Positions 18,706 to 26,260 of a stretch of DNA of 26,260 bases are shown here, one piece after another (the stretch's first letter is position 1; each line of letters starts with the position of its first letter). The stretch spans positions 1 to 26,260 of the forward strand of contig JALLBK010000685.1 of the NCBI GenBank assembly GCA_036940085.1, written 5' to 3'. This DNA is from Discostella pseudostelligera (taxonomy: Eukaryota > Bacillariophyta > Thalassiosirophyceae > Thalassiosirales > Thalassiosiraceae). Made by a program: the position numbers and the translations under genes. The notes under the pieces are model-generated. The model was given only the letters and a program-made list of their open reading frames with translations, had not been told where the DNA came from and did no database searches.

Positions 18706-21604
18706 ATGGCGCCCAAGGCTGATGAAAGTCTCTCACCAACCGGCAGAATGACCGATGCATCGATGCATAACCAGTGGGAAGAAGAAGATGATGGGGCTGA
18801 ATTCACATGCTCCATGTTCAGTCCTCGCAATTGGGGTAGAGGTGGTGGTCACGTAGATGAGCGTGATGATGTTTTGTCAACTGGTCCGTCGGTTGGTTCG
18901 CCGATGTCGGCGGCCTCACTCAACCCCATCCATTCGCCTATTGGCAAAGCACCACTCTCACCGATTCATTTGGATGAGGATAACAGCAAAAAAGTAACCT
19001 TTGTTGCGAAGAATCCCCCGCCCGTTTCCCCACCGTCGTCGCCCATGGCAGTAGATGACGATGATGACGACGATGATGCTGAAGATGCATCAACCTTGGA
19101 AGGCGACAAAGAGGCCAGTCTACTCTCCAAGTCCAAGCATCGAGGTCCCATCGGAATACGCCCAACCACTTCGAAGGCGCCGTCATCTTCCACGATACCT
19201 CCCGCGGCAAGAGCGCCAAAATCGATTGAGATCCCTGATGATGAATCCGAAGCGTCGCTCATGGTACTGATGCGATACATGGGATGCACTCCTACGGCAT
19301 ATGGCGAACGCCCTCGACGACCTGAAAACAAGAAGCTGGACGTCCCAATTGAGAAGGAATTGGTCTATGATAGTGACGATGATCAAGATACCTTGTTGAC
19401 GGATGATTATGAGACTGATTCGCAGGCGAGTCTACAGGATCCAAGCCAATCTTGGACAAAGATGGATGATACGGACAAGGGAGAGGAAAATAATGAGGCG
19501 AGCAAGATCAGGGACGCACTCGCAAACAAGCCAAAGGTGTCAAGCATGAAGACTAGAGTAAATCTCACTGTGGACACTACTAGTCGAGCGAAGGAAACAA
19601 AGGAAGCTGTTGAGAAGGCTATTGCTATCGCTGCAGCTGCAAGACAGAATACCATTAGCCCCACAAATAATGCAGTTTCGGAAGCGGTGGCTGCGGTGCC
19701 AGCATTCAAGAAGTCGTTCGATGCCACTTCGCCCATGTCAACTTCATCCATCCTGTCAATTGAATCAAAGATAGCAGCTGCTAAATCAGAAACGGCAGCT
19801 CTCGCACGGAAGTTGAACATCGCTTCTCCATGCTCGTCACCTGTCCAAAGTTTAGACTCCAAACTCAAGCCCCTCTCACTGGCATCACCGAAATCACCTT
19901 CCACTGCGTCGGACAAGAAGATCAAATCACCTTCAATGGGGTCACCAGCACCAACAGTGGATACAGAGACTAGTACAAAGAGCAAAGTCGAAGGAAAGAG
20001 GAAGAAGGACGCTACTATCTCGGACAAGATCAAATCACCTTCAGTGTCACCGACACCAACTTTGGATACAGTGGTTGAGACAAATGCAAAGAGTGGTGTC
20101 GAAGGAGAGAAGGAGGACAAGGACACTACTACCTCGGACAAGAAGATCAAATCACCTTCAGTGGCGTCACCAACGCCGACTTTGGATACAGTGGTTGAGA
20201 CAAAGACAAAGAGTAGTGTCGAAGGAAAGAAAAAGAAAGTGACTACTCCCTCGGACAAGACGATCAAGTCACCTTCATTGGGGTCATCGACATCAGCTTC
20301 AGGCACAGTTATTGAGACAAATGCAAAGAGCAAAGTCGAAGGAAAGAAGAAGAAGGACGCTACTATCTCGGACAAGAAGATCAAATCACCTTCAGTGTCA
20401 CCGACACCAACTTTGGATACAGTGGTTGAGAAAGGACACTACTACCTCGGACAAGAAGATCAAATCACCTTCAGTGGCGTCACCAACACCGACTTCGGAT
20501 ACAGTGGTTGAGACAAAGACAAAGAGTAGTGTCGAAGGAAAGAAAAAGAAGGTGGCTACTCCCTCGGACAAGACGATCAAGTCACCTTCACTGGCGTCAT
20601 CGACATTAGCTTCAGACACAGTTATTGAGACAAATGCAAAGAGCAGTGTCGTAGGAAAGATGAAGAAGGACGTTACTATCTCGGACAAGATCAAATCACC
20701 TTTAGTGGCGTCACCATCATCGAATTCGCAAGCAATCCTTGAGACAACTTCGGTTGCAACGGTTGATACTACAAAGGCCGTCGTCGAAGGAAAGAAAAAG
20801 AAGGTGGCTATTCCCTTGGACAAGAAGATCAAATCACCCTCAGTGGCGTCGCTGACATCAGCTTCAGATTCAGTTACTGAGACAAATGCAAAGAGCAAAG
20901 TCGAGGGAAAGAGCACACCAACTAAAACGAACACCAATGTCGAAGGAAACGAAAAGAAGGCCAATGCGTCTGTTGCTGCAGATCCGGAACCATCTTCCAC
21001 AGCAGATCTTGGATTTGTCAAAGAATCGTCCAATGAACTAGTTGACAAGGGCAACGCTGCAGCGATTGGTGCTACTGACGAAAAGGCACCATCGACCATT
21101 ACGGCGCCACTTTCAGTCGACACTGTTGCCAATCCATTGTCACCACTGTCCCCATGCAAAGAGTCTGTTCGTGAGGTGGACGAGTTACTCTCCAAAACTC
21201 GAGAATGGTTAGCTCGTCACAGTGAGACCCAGGCAAAGCAACAGGACGATATTGCTCCCAAGAGTGAGAAGGATGGAACACCTTCTTTGTTGGAATCAAC
21301 TAAATTGGGACAACGAACGGTAGCAGAGAAGAAGGCTACGCAGGAAGTAACAAGTCTGGGAAATCCGATGTCGAGTCCAATGTCGCCACCGACACTCAAT
21401 GAATTGTTGCATTCGAAAAAAGGAGGAGAGCGTGCCATGAGCCCAGCAAGTCCGTCGTCGCCACTTTTTATGCTGTCGGGTTCGACAACCATTGCAACCT
21501 CCCCTGGTGCCGGGAGATCAATAAAGGAGCAGCTGGAGGAAATACGAGCGAAACAACGCAAACTGGAGGCGCGACAAAAGGCCAAGCTTGGCCAAAAGGC
21601 TTAA
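18706..21604 (+). CDS. Disordered Ser/Pro-rich protein with 39-aa repeats; reading frame broken once
   Basis: ATG 18706 opens a frame that runs correctly to 20430. The downstream frame continues from 20432 to the TAA at 21602-21604, one base out of register; read together they give ~965 aa. Without the shift the protein ends at 20511 after a short out-of-frame tail. The N-terminal half is acidic and disordered, with many SP/TP sites (SPIHSPIGKAPLSPIH) and a D8 run. Residues ~406-745 are the 39-aa repeat, consensus K-K-I-K-S-P-S-V-A-S-P-T-P-T, DTVVET, KSxVEGKKKK, SDK. The C-terminus is charged and probably coiled coil (LLSKTREWLARH; EQLEEIRAKQRKLEARQKAK). I recognise no family. Kinase-target or scaffold-like behaviour is a guess from composition. 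The break is most simply one extra A in the AAA at 20431-20433. Confidence 0.75.
19921..20930 (+). repeat. 117-bp coding tandem repeat with 3-unit higher-order structure
   Basis: Units start with ATCAA(A/G)TCACC at 19921, 20029, 20146, 20263, 20380, 20459, 20576, 20690 and 20828. Spacing is 108, 117, 117, 117, 79, 117, 114 and 138 bp. The block of three units starting at 20029 is duplicated at 20380, a 351-bp higher-order period. Unit 20380-20458 lacks 38 bp relative to its partner unit at 20029, and this is where the frame breaks. Confidence 0.85.
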
Positions 21605-21735
21605 GTTTACAATCGGCAATTGTATCACCATGATGATGATGTTGTACAGAATGAGATTATCAAACACACAACTTCGTCCATGGTTTACACATCGTGGGTG
21701 AGTTGTGATTATAGGGTTGACCTGTAAAGTTACTA

Positions 21736-21741
21736 AATAAA
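21736..21741 (+). terminator. Possible AATAAA poly(A) signal
   Basis: AATAAA lies 132 bp after the stop of the repeat-protein gene, within the 187-bp convergent gap. Poly(A) signals in these organisms are poorly conserved, so this rests on the hexamer and position alone. Confidence 0.25.
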
Positions 21742-21791
21742 CAATTGCCTATTCTTTCTTGCCCTAAATTTTAATTTCATGAATTAGATTG

Positions 21792-22607
21792 TCATTTCCA
21801 TCGTCCAACACGTTCCCACCATGATAATTGATCTCCCCAAGATTTTTTGGAGCGGTAGTGCTCTGTATTCTTTTGCATTGGCTGATGATCGCAATGTCCC
21901 CCATTTGATGAAATCTTATTTTGTATTTCTTCCATAGTAACTGGCAAAGCGTCACTTATGGGAAATGTTTTATGGACCACACTGTGATTATCAACAGTAA
22001 ACCCCACTGCCTGTCGATGTACCAATAACTCCCATCTAGCCTGGATGGCACGTTTCCTCGCGTCATTATGTAGTTGTGCACATTGCAATGCTCTCTCATA
22101 GCTCTGAGCATGAATGCATTCGAGATATTGTGTGTGCGCCACTTTCATTTCATCTATAGCAAACGAAACCTTCTCGCCCTGTTTACCTAGTGCCTTTCCT
22201 ATTGCACCGCATAGCTCATCTTCAATCGTCTTGAGATGTAACGCTGGATCGACCACCTCTGAGCGTACTCGATCAAGGTACGGGTTGACAATGTCTGTGT
22301 CTTTCACAATCTTTGCTCCTCTTTCCCATGTAGTAGTGCCTCCACTATGCCCATGTGCCGAAGATGTGGAAAATAGCTGCGTTGTCTGCTGCAGCTGCTG
22401 ATGCTGCTGTCGCCGCCGACGGACTTGTGACGACGGTGAAATGAACCTTGCATCATGAAAAAAATGCAAATGATATCGACGATGGATGATGCACCAAAAA
22501 TGTTGCTCCACTGCTCGAGTTGGCGGTCGTAACATTGTAGTATGAACCCGGAGAACTTGCATTGCCGCTTCTCCTCGCATACTAGCCAAGCCAATGGCCA
22601 TGTCCAT
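21792..22607 (-). CDS. Unknown protein, probable mitochondrial leader
   Basis: The first ATG is at 22607 and gives 271 aa without introns; ATG 22562 gives 256 aa. The frame stays open further upstream but only from a non-ATG codon, and that stretch contains the E2F-like promoter sites, so I start at 22607. Residues ~16-85 are rich in Arg, His and Gln without acids (RVHTTMLRPPTRAVEQHF; RRRRQQHQQLQQTTQLFSTSS), resembling a mitochondrial presequence. The ~180-aa remainder is mostly helical and charged (DTDIVNPYLDRVRSEVVDP; LKTIEDELCGAIGKALGKQG; a His/Ala-rich YERALQCAQLHNDARKRAIQ). I know no family for it. It converges on the repeat-protein gene and diverges from the four-TM gene. Confidence 0.65.
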   Translation of the reverse strand: MDMAIGLASMRGEAAMQVLRVHTTMLRPPTRAVEQHFWCIIHRRYHLHFFHDARFISPSSQVRRRRQQHQQLQQTTQLFSTSSAHGHSGGTTTWERGAKIVKDTDIVNPYLDRVRSEVVDPALHLKTIEDELCGAIGKALGKQGEKVSFAIDEMKVAHTQYLECIHAQSYERALQCAQLHNDARKRAIQARWELLVHRQAVGFTVDNHSVVHKTFPISDALPVTMEEIQNKISSNGGHCDHQPMQKNTEHYRSKKSWGDQLSWWERVGRWK

Positions 22608-22644
22608 GCACGGACTAGTTTTTCCCGGGCTGACCTGGCAAAGA

Positions 22645-22723
22645 TTTTGGCGGAAGACTTCGAAAAATGGCGGGAGACTTCGAAAAATGGTAGGAATCTG
22701 GCATGTGGCATGTTTTGGCGGGC
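22645..22723. promoter_or_regulatory. Three E2F-like sites, with a 20-bp tandem duplication
   Basis: TTTTGGCGGAAG (22645-22656), AAATGGCGGGAG (22665-22676) and TTTTGGCGGGC (22713-22723) match the E2F core. The first two lie in a tandem pair of 20-bp units, 22650-22669 and 22670-22689, with one mismatch (GCGG[A/G]AGACTTCGAAAAATG). They sit between divergent starts at 22607 and 22965. It is the densest E2F-like cluster in the window. Confidence 0.5.
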
Positions 22724-22964
22724 TCCGGGCTCCAAACAATCATTACCATTACCGAACACCGACCGACGGGTATAATATTATTTACTTTAGGTTAGGTTCT
22801 ACATTAAAGGTGTCGTCAATCGTCCCATGCGTTGAGTAGATGTTGAGTATTTGATGAAGATGCTACCGCTTCGACATAAATAAGCCACCTCCAAACTCTC
22901 CAAATCCAAATCCAAGGCCAAGGGCACTGGAGCCTACTGGAATAGCCTAGGACCTCCCCTGACC

Positions 22965-23870
22965 ATGTTGATGAGCACGCTTGAAGCAGAGGACAATGGC
23001 GACGTCGGCGAATCGTCCACTCTACATCGACCACTATTATCCGACGACTTTCTTGAAGGTGACGGTGACGGTGACGAAGAGCTTGTATCACAGTTAATTT
23101 CGACATCAGAACGGTCCCACACGCGACACCGGCAGTTACATAGAGTTCGACGCATGGCCTACTCATTCATGGTTTTATCTTTGATGGGGCTTTTTGTGTC
23201 GGGTTGGTCAACATTCTTTGCCTGTGATTTAGTGGCTGTGAAATACCCAAAAGGGGGTGTTCACCTGCTCGTTAAGGCGTTTGGAGTTTGGAGCTACCAA
23301 CAGGAAGTGATCAAAAAAAACCACAATGGCAGCAGTAATGGCATCAATAAGCACGTGACGACTAAATCATGCTTAGACTATGATGCAATACAGAAAAATC
23401 ATCAAGACGTGGATCTGAAAGACTTCTTCCCAGTGAATAAAACAACCCAAGCTTACTCCATCGTGTCGGTTTCCTTTTACATTGCTGCAATGTTGGCAAT
23501 CTTCATATTTCTAGTAATTGTATTGGCGCATCCAGAGGTGTTTACTGGGTCTGAGTCGGTGCACTATCCAGCCACTGGGATGACAGGTTCAGTGATAGCT
23601 GCGGCGTGTTTCTTTGTTGGCGCTGGCGTCTGCTACTCGCTGTTGATACATGGATTGCTTCATTTCTCGGAAGGTGCTGGTTCAAACTCTCAGTCATTGT
23701 CAATATGCAGTCCAACTCATTCACATTGTCGCCTTGGGCGAGGCGGATACTGGGTTGTGTTCACAATTTGCACTTCTTTCGTCTGTGGATTAGTTGCCTC
23801 AATAGCAGCATACAATATTAGAAGAATAAGGGCGGGGAAAGGCTCGTTTCTGCTGAGGATAAATGGATAG
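22965..23870 (+). CDS. Four-transmembrane-segment protein of unknown function
   Basis: The single-exon frame from ATG 22965 (or ATG 22971) gives 301 aa. Residues 1-64 are polar, with an acidic repeat EGDGDGDEELVSQ then a His/Arg-rich stretch (RSHTRHRQLHRVRR). Four hydrophobic segments lie at about 66-88, 165-190, 205-232 and 262-284. A long first loop (~89-164) contains Cys residues, a GVWSYQ motif and NGSS/NKT glycosylation sequons; the second loop is Cys/Ser/His-rich. This four-TM topology with a large first extracellular loop resembles claudin/PMP22-like proteins in shape only; the diagnostic motif is not convincing. Both termini are probably cytosolic. It converges on the EEP gene with a 175-bp gap. 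Confidence 0.75.
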   Translation: MLMSTLEAEDNGDVGESSTLHRPLLSDDFLEGDGDGDEELVSQLISTSERSHTRHRQLHRVRRMAYSFMVLSLMGLFVSGWSTFFACDLVAVKYPKGGVHLLVKAFGVWSYQQEVIKKNHNGSSNGINKHVTTKSCLDYDAIQKNHQDVDLKDFFPVNKTTQAYSIVSVSFYIAAMLAIFIFLVIVLAHPEVFTGSESVHYPATGMTGSVIAAACFFVGAGVCYSLLIHGLLHFSEGAGSNSQSLSICSPTHSHCRLGRGGYWVVFTICTSFVCGLVASIAAYNIRRIRAGKGSFLLRING

Positions 23871-24045
23871 AATTGTAATTGATCTAGATTGTATAATATT
23901 CGCCACCAAACTTGAACTAGTACTGCGCATGTAACTGATACTGATGGAACGCGGGCTTCAAATGAATGCAAGCAATGTCATGGTCCTGTTCCAACTTCCA
24001 CCAAACCGCAGCATAGGATGTCCGACTGATCATTTCACACTGTAC

Positions 24046-25170
24046 TTAATCTTTCACGAGAGCAAATCTTGACAATATCGGCTGGTGGTCGGATGCATCA
24101 ACTTCATATCCCGTCACAACGCCACAGCCAATGCACTGCAATTTCACGCTGCATTCCATCTCAATGCCGCATCCATTCGTCACAGTACCAAACAATGGTC
24201 CATCGCGCCAAAGGACATGATCCAAGCGCTTCCTCAATAATAACCAATTTCTCATAAATGGCCAAGTATGTGTCTCTTTCCATCTCGGAACAAATGTTTG
24301 CAGTGCATTTGTGTATCCCAAATTGGTAAGATGCGTTATTGCCTCCGAATCATCCCCTTCGTTGAAATCTCCGGCAATTATGTGCAATGAACGACTGCCT
24401 TCTCGTCTTTCTCCTCTTCCTCTTTCTTGTTCTACTACTGCACTCCGTTTTATCAATTCTTGTACCTCACGCAGTCGAATCGGTGCCGTTCTACGTGCCG
24501 TATCAAGCCATGCAGTTCCATCTAATTCAACCGGTGGACGAAGATGAACAACTGCAACGTTAATTGTCAGATCATGCGTTATCGCAGACTCGCCCCGTTG
24601 GTATCGGATAGGAAGCTTCACACCGCAAATGAGGGCGGGGAAGACAGACCCAGGAACATCCTTCGAAAAGTCTACTACTCTTACATCCTCTAGTGGAAAT
24701 TGTGATAGTATGGCAATGCCACCAGCAGCTCGATCATCACGTCCGGGCAGATGAAAATAACTGTATCGATACAAATCATCTTTCTTCTGCAATACTTCTA
24801 GCTCCTCCTCCCATTGTGAATTCGTCTCCTGGAGCAACACGATATGTGCTCCCGATGAAAATATGGCATGCAAAATACGTCGTCGTCGGATCTTATTGTG
24901 AACCACTACATTATTGACATTGTAGGAAAGAATGTCGAAGTATTTAACAAACGTTGTGGAATAGTTGGCTTCCTGGATCGTTCCGCGAGCCTCAATAGGC
25001 AACATGTCGCCATGGTGGCGTCCATCGTCGTCGCGGAATCTTTTGGCCAAATCTGCGGGAGAAAAGCGATAGGGGCGGAATAAGCTAATCGGCTTGGAAG
25101 GGAGGAGTTGCTCCAAAAATGCGAGGATATCTCGATGGAAGAGGGAGGAGGGGGAGAAGCGATTGATCAT
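24046..25170 (-). CDS. Endonuclease/exonuclease/phosphatase (EEP) fold enzyme
   Basis: One exon gives 374 aa. All metal- and phosphate-binding motifs of the EEP (DNase I/APE1-like) fold are present in order: ILSYNVN (~80-86), LLQETN (Glu115), VVHLRPP (His209), GDFN (Asp268/Asn270), RLDHVLW (Asp317) and SDHQP (Asp361/His362). The family includes phosphodiesterases and phosphatases acting on nucleic acids, inositol lipids or sphingomyelin; the sequence does not settle the substrate. The HTWPF...RLDHVL spacing resembles the TDP2/CCR4-like part of the superfamily, but this is weak. Residues 1-75 have no recognisable domain. The ATG at 25170 lies in a TGATCAT repeat with several upstream ATGs; ATG 25005 is an alternative. 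Confidence 0.88.
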   Translation of the reverse strand: MINRFSPSSLFHRDILAFLEQLLPSKPISLFRPYRFSPADLAKRFRDDDGRHHGDMLPIEARGTIQEANYSTTFVKYFDILSYNVNNVVVHNKIRRRRILHAIFSSGAHIVLLQETNSQWEEELEVLQKKDDLYRYSYFHLPGRDDRAAGGIAILSQFPLEDVRVVDFSKDVPGSVFPALICGVKLPIRYQRGESAITHDLTINVAVVHLRPPVELDGTAWLDTARRTAPIRLREVQELIKRSAVVEQERGRGERREGSRSLHIIAGDFNEGDDSEAITHLTNLGYTNALQTFVPRWKETHTWPFMRNWLLLRKRLDHVLWRDGPLFGTVTNGCGIEMECSVKLQCIGCGVVTGYEVDASDHQPILSRFALVKD

Positions 25171-25184
25171 TGATCATTGATCAT
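25164..25184. repeat. (TGATCAT)3 repeat overlapping the EEP start codon
   Basis: Three perfect TGATCAT units cover 25164-25184, with partial copies out to ~25201. On the minus strand each creates an ATG; the EEP start lies in the first unit, and several ATGs precede it in the leader. Confidence 0.8.
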
Positions 25185-25334
25185 TATTAATCATTGATCA
25201 TAATAATATTATGGTCGTCGTCGCAATGTTTGATGTACCAGTGTATCAGTGTATCAGCAGTTTCTCGGCGTGCGTAGGCGTATGTACCATATTATTATGT
25301 AGGAGTGTATTCAGTACTGCCTCCCTTCCCGTCA

Positions 25335-25425
25335 TTTTTCCCGCCATTTTAACTCTCAAAGACTCGACTCACAAGTACTTCCACGTGGCTAGGAGTCCTC
25401 GCCAAAAATAACTGCCACGTGTAAT
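25335..25425. promoter_or_regulatory. E2F-like site and inverted pair of CCACGTGG boxes
   Basis: TTTTTCCCGCCATTTT (25335-25350) is a reverse-strand E2F-like site. TTCCACGTGGC begins at 25379 and GCCACGTGTAAT at 25414-25425, an inverted pair of the element seen at 12333-12366 and 6093-6121. They lie 165-255 bp upstream of the EEP start. The same E2F-plus-paired-CACGTG combination occurs in the topoisomerase promoter. Confidence 0.45.
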
Positions 25426-25505
25426 AGCCCACACATCATGATACATACTACTTACTCTACTGCCATACCACATCATGGTCAGCCCAACACCCCCTGTCTG
25501 AATAG

Positions 25506-25539
25506 TGAATGGGGAATGGTGCTGAATGGGGAATGGTGC
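25506..25539. repeat. 17-bp tandem duplication
   Basis: TGAATGGGGAATGGTGC occurs twice in a row (25506-25522 and 25523-25539), followed by degenerate GAATAGTGAAATAGTG words. Confidence 0.8.
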
Positions 25540-25795
25540 TGAATAGTGAAATAGTGAATGGTGGAGGTGAATGGTTACTGGATACTGCTACCATACTAGT
25601 ATTAGATAGTACCATCACACCACCACTGTTACTTTTCTTTTGTTGCTCAGTTGCTGAGTGGTTTCAAAAAATTCTGGTTTTCTGTGTAGTTGTTGTGCAG
25701 GCAGGAGGGGGTAATCTTCTTTGACACAGCAACAAGTATTACATCATGAGTACACATGAGTAGGAGTAACTAGTAGTAGTAGTAATTGACATCCG

Positions 25796-26231
25796 GTGCA
25801 CCTCATGCACCTTGCACCTTGCACCTGCACATGCACAGCATGCACATGCACTTGCACGATGTGCACATACTGCACATGCACCTCTAAACCTCTACACCTG
25901 CTCTGCACCTGCACATGTTCACATCTTTGCATCTGCGCATCTGCACATCTGCACATGTGGGCATCTAGACATCTGCACATTTCAGCACCTCATCCTGCAC
26001 CTCCTCTGCTGCACGATCTTGCACCTTGCACCTTGAACCTCTACACCTGCACCTGCACATCTACACATCTGCACCTCTGCACATTGTCTGAAACCATACC
26101 TACACCTGCATCTGCAGCACCTCGTCCTGCAACTCCTGCAACTCTGCTCCTCTGCAAGAACTCCTGAACCACTACAACTTGCACCTTCTTGCACATCTGT
26201 ACATCTGCACATCTGCAACTCTGCAACTATC
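25796..26231. repeat. TGCAC-rich satellite-like low-complexity block
   Basis: The 435 bp are built almost wholly from CTGCACATG, CTGCACATC, TTGCACC and CTACACCTG words with a rough 6- and 9-bp periodicity. Frames are open on both strands because of this composition (His/Cys/Thr-rich on plus, Cys/Val/Gln-rich on minus); I do not call them genes. Confidence 0.8.
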
Positions 26232-26260
26232 CCTACACCTACACCTACACCTACACCTAC
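26232..26260. repeat. (CCTACA)n array reaching the window edge
   Basis: About 4.8 perfect CCTACA units run off the right end, so the full length is unknown. The unit is one step from the words in the adjacent block. It is not the common TTAGGG-type telomere repeat. Confidence 0.75.

Larger units (their letters stand above)
25171..25795. other. Gene-free region upstream of the EEP gene
   Basis: I see no convincing gene. The open frames at 25211-25411 and 25509-25724 lie in AT-rich or repeat DNA. The proximal half holds an E2F-like site and two CACGTG boxes, and the distal half holds a 17-bp tandem repeat and short TAGTAG runs. Confidence 0.45.

Noticed and set aside
19407..20384. 325-codon minus-strand open frame rich in FFFFPSTLLFAFVS repeats
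   Set aside because: It is the complement of the 117-bp coding repeat; its length follows from repeat composition, and the sense frame has better coding character.
20312..20511. An intron that would repair the repeat-gene frame
   Set aside because: No GTGAG or GTAAG donor lies in the shared open region, and the comparison with the duplicate unit explains the shift by a 38-bp length difference.
20398..21195. 265-codon minus-strand open frame with the same hydrophobic repeats
   Set aside because: Same cause: antisense of the repeat-protein gene.
22304..22759. 151-codon minus-strand frame overlapping the orphan gene's 5' end
   Set aside because: It is a shadow of the longer frame and spans promoter-like duplicated DNA.
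25744..26226. Cys-rich (minus) and His/Thr-rich (plus) open frames
   Set aside because: They are produced by TGCAC-word repeats; no start context or non-repeat sequence supports a protein.
26232..26260. Telomere
   Set aside because: The unit CCTACA is not the CCCTAA type expected; the array is short and cut by the window edge.

Overview
This window is nuclear DNA of a eukaryote, most likely a diatom (centric type favoured, species not determined). The evidence is: short spliceosomal introns (ten of eleven are 81-109 nt) with strongly biased GTGAG donors; compact gene spacing; Ser/Pro/Thr-repeat surface-type proteins; and a bacterial-type S-adenosylmethionine decarboxylase fused to an aminopropyltransferase behind a membrane anchor, a class linked to long-chain polyamine and silica biology in diatoms. 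There are no operons, Shine-Dalgarno sites, CRISPR arrays, rRNA genes or convincing tRNA genes.

Layout. 1-574: a gene-poor edge with one possible 59-codon membrane-tail ORF (363-542). 575-3003 (-): AdoMetDC/aminopropyltransferase fusion, three exons. 3004-6287: 3.3 kb without a credible gene but rich in hairpins, a diverged 170-bp-spaced duplication, a short-word repeat zone and four CACGTG boxes. 6288-8647 (-): secreted/TM protein with Ser-Pro repeats and a C-terminal PDZ domain. 9248-10089 (+): peptidyl-tRNA hydrolase 2. 10188-12174 (-): PH-ankyrin-R-SNARE protein. 12639-15645 (+): DNA topoisomerase III alpha type. 15728-18069 (-): long-chain acyl-CoA synthetase with a mitochondrial-type leader. 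18706-21604 (+): disordered Ser/Pro protein with a 117-bp (39-aa) repeat array and a one-base reading-frame break. 21792-22607 (-): unknown, probably mitochondrial. 22965-23870 (+): four-TM protein. 24046-25170 (-): endonuclease/exonuclease/phosphatase-fold enzyme. 25171-26260: gene-free, ending in TGCAC-rich and CCTACA tandem repeats.

From 6.3 to 25.2 kb the genes alternate strictly in strand, giving four divergent promoters and four tight convergent ends (82-187 bp). Several promoter gaps carry E2F-like GGCGGGAA/TTTTGGCG sites, and two of them also carry paired GCCACGTGGAA boxes. The genes are not an obvious pathway: they cover polyamine synthesis, translation quality control, membrane traffic, DNA topology and lipid activation.

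All exon structures below were deduced by eye from splice signals and family conservation; no transcript data were available.
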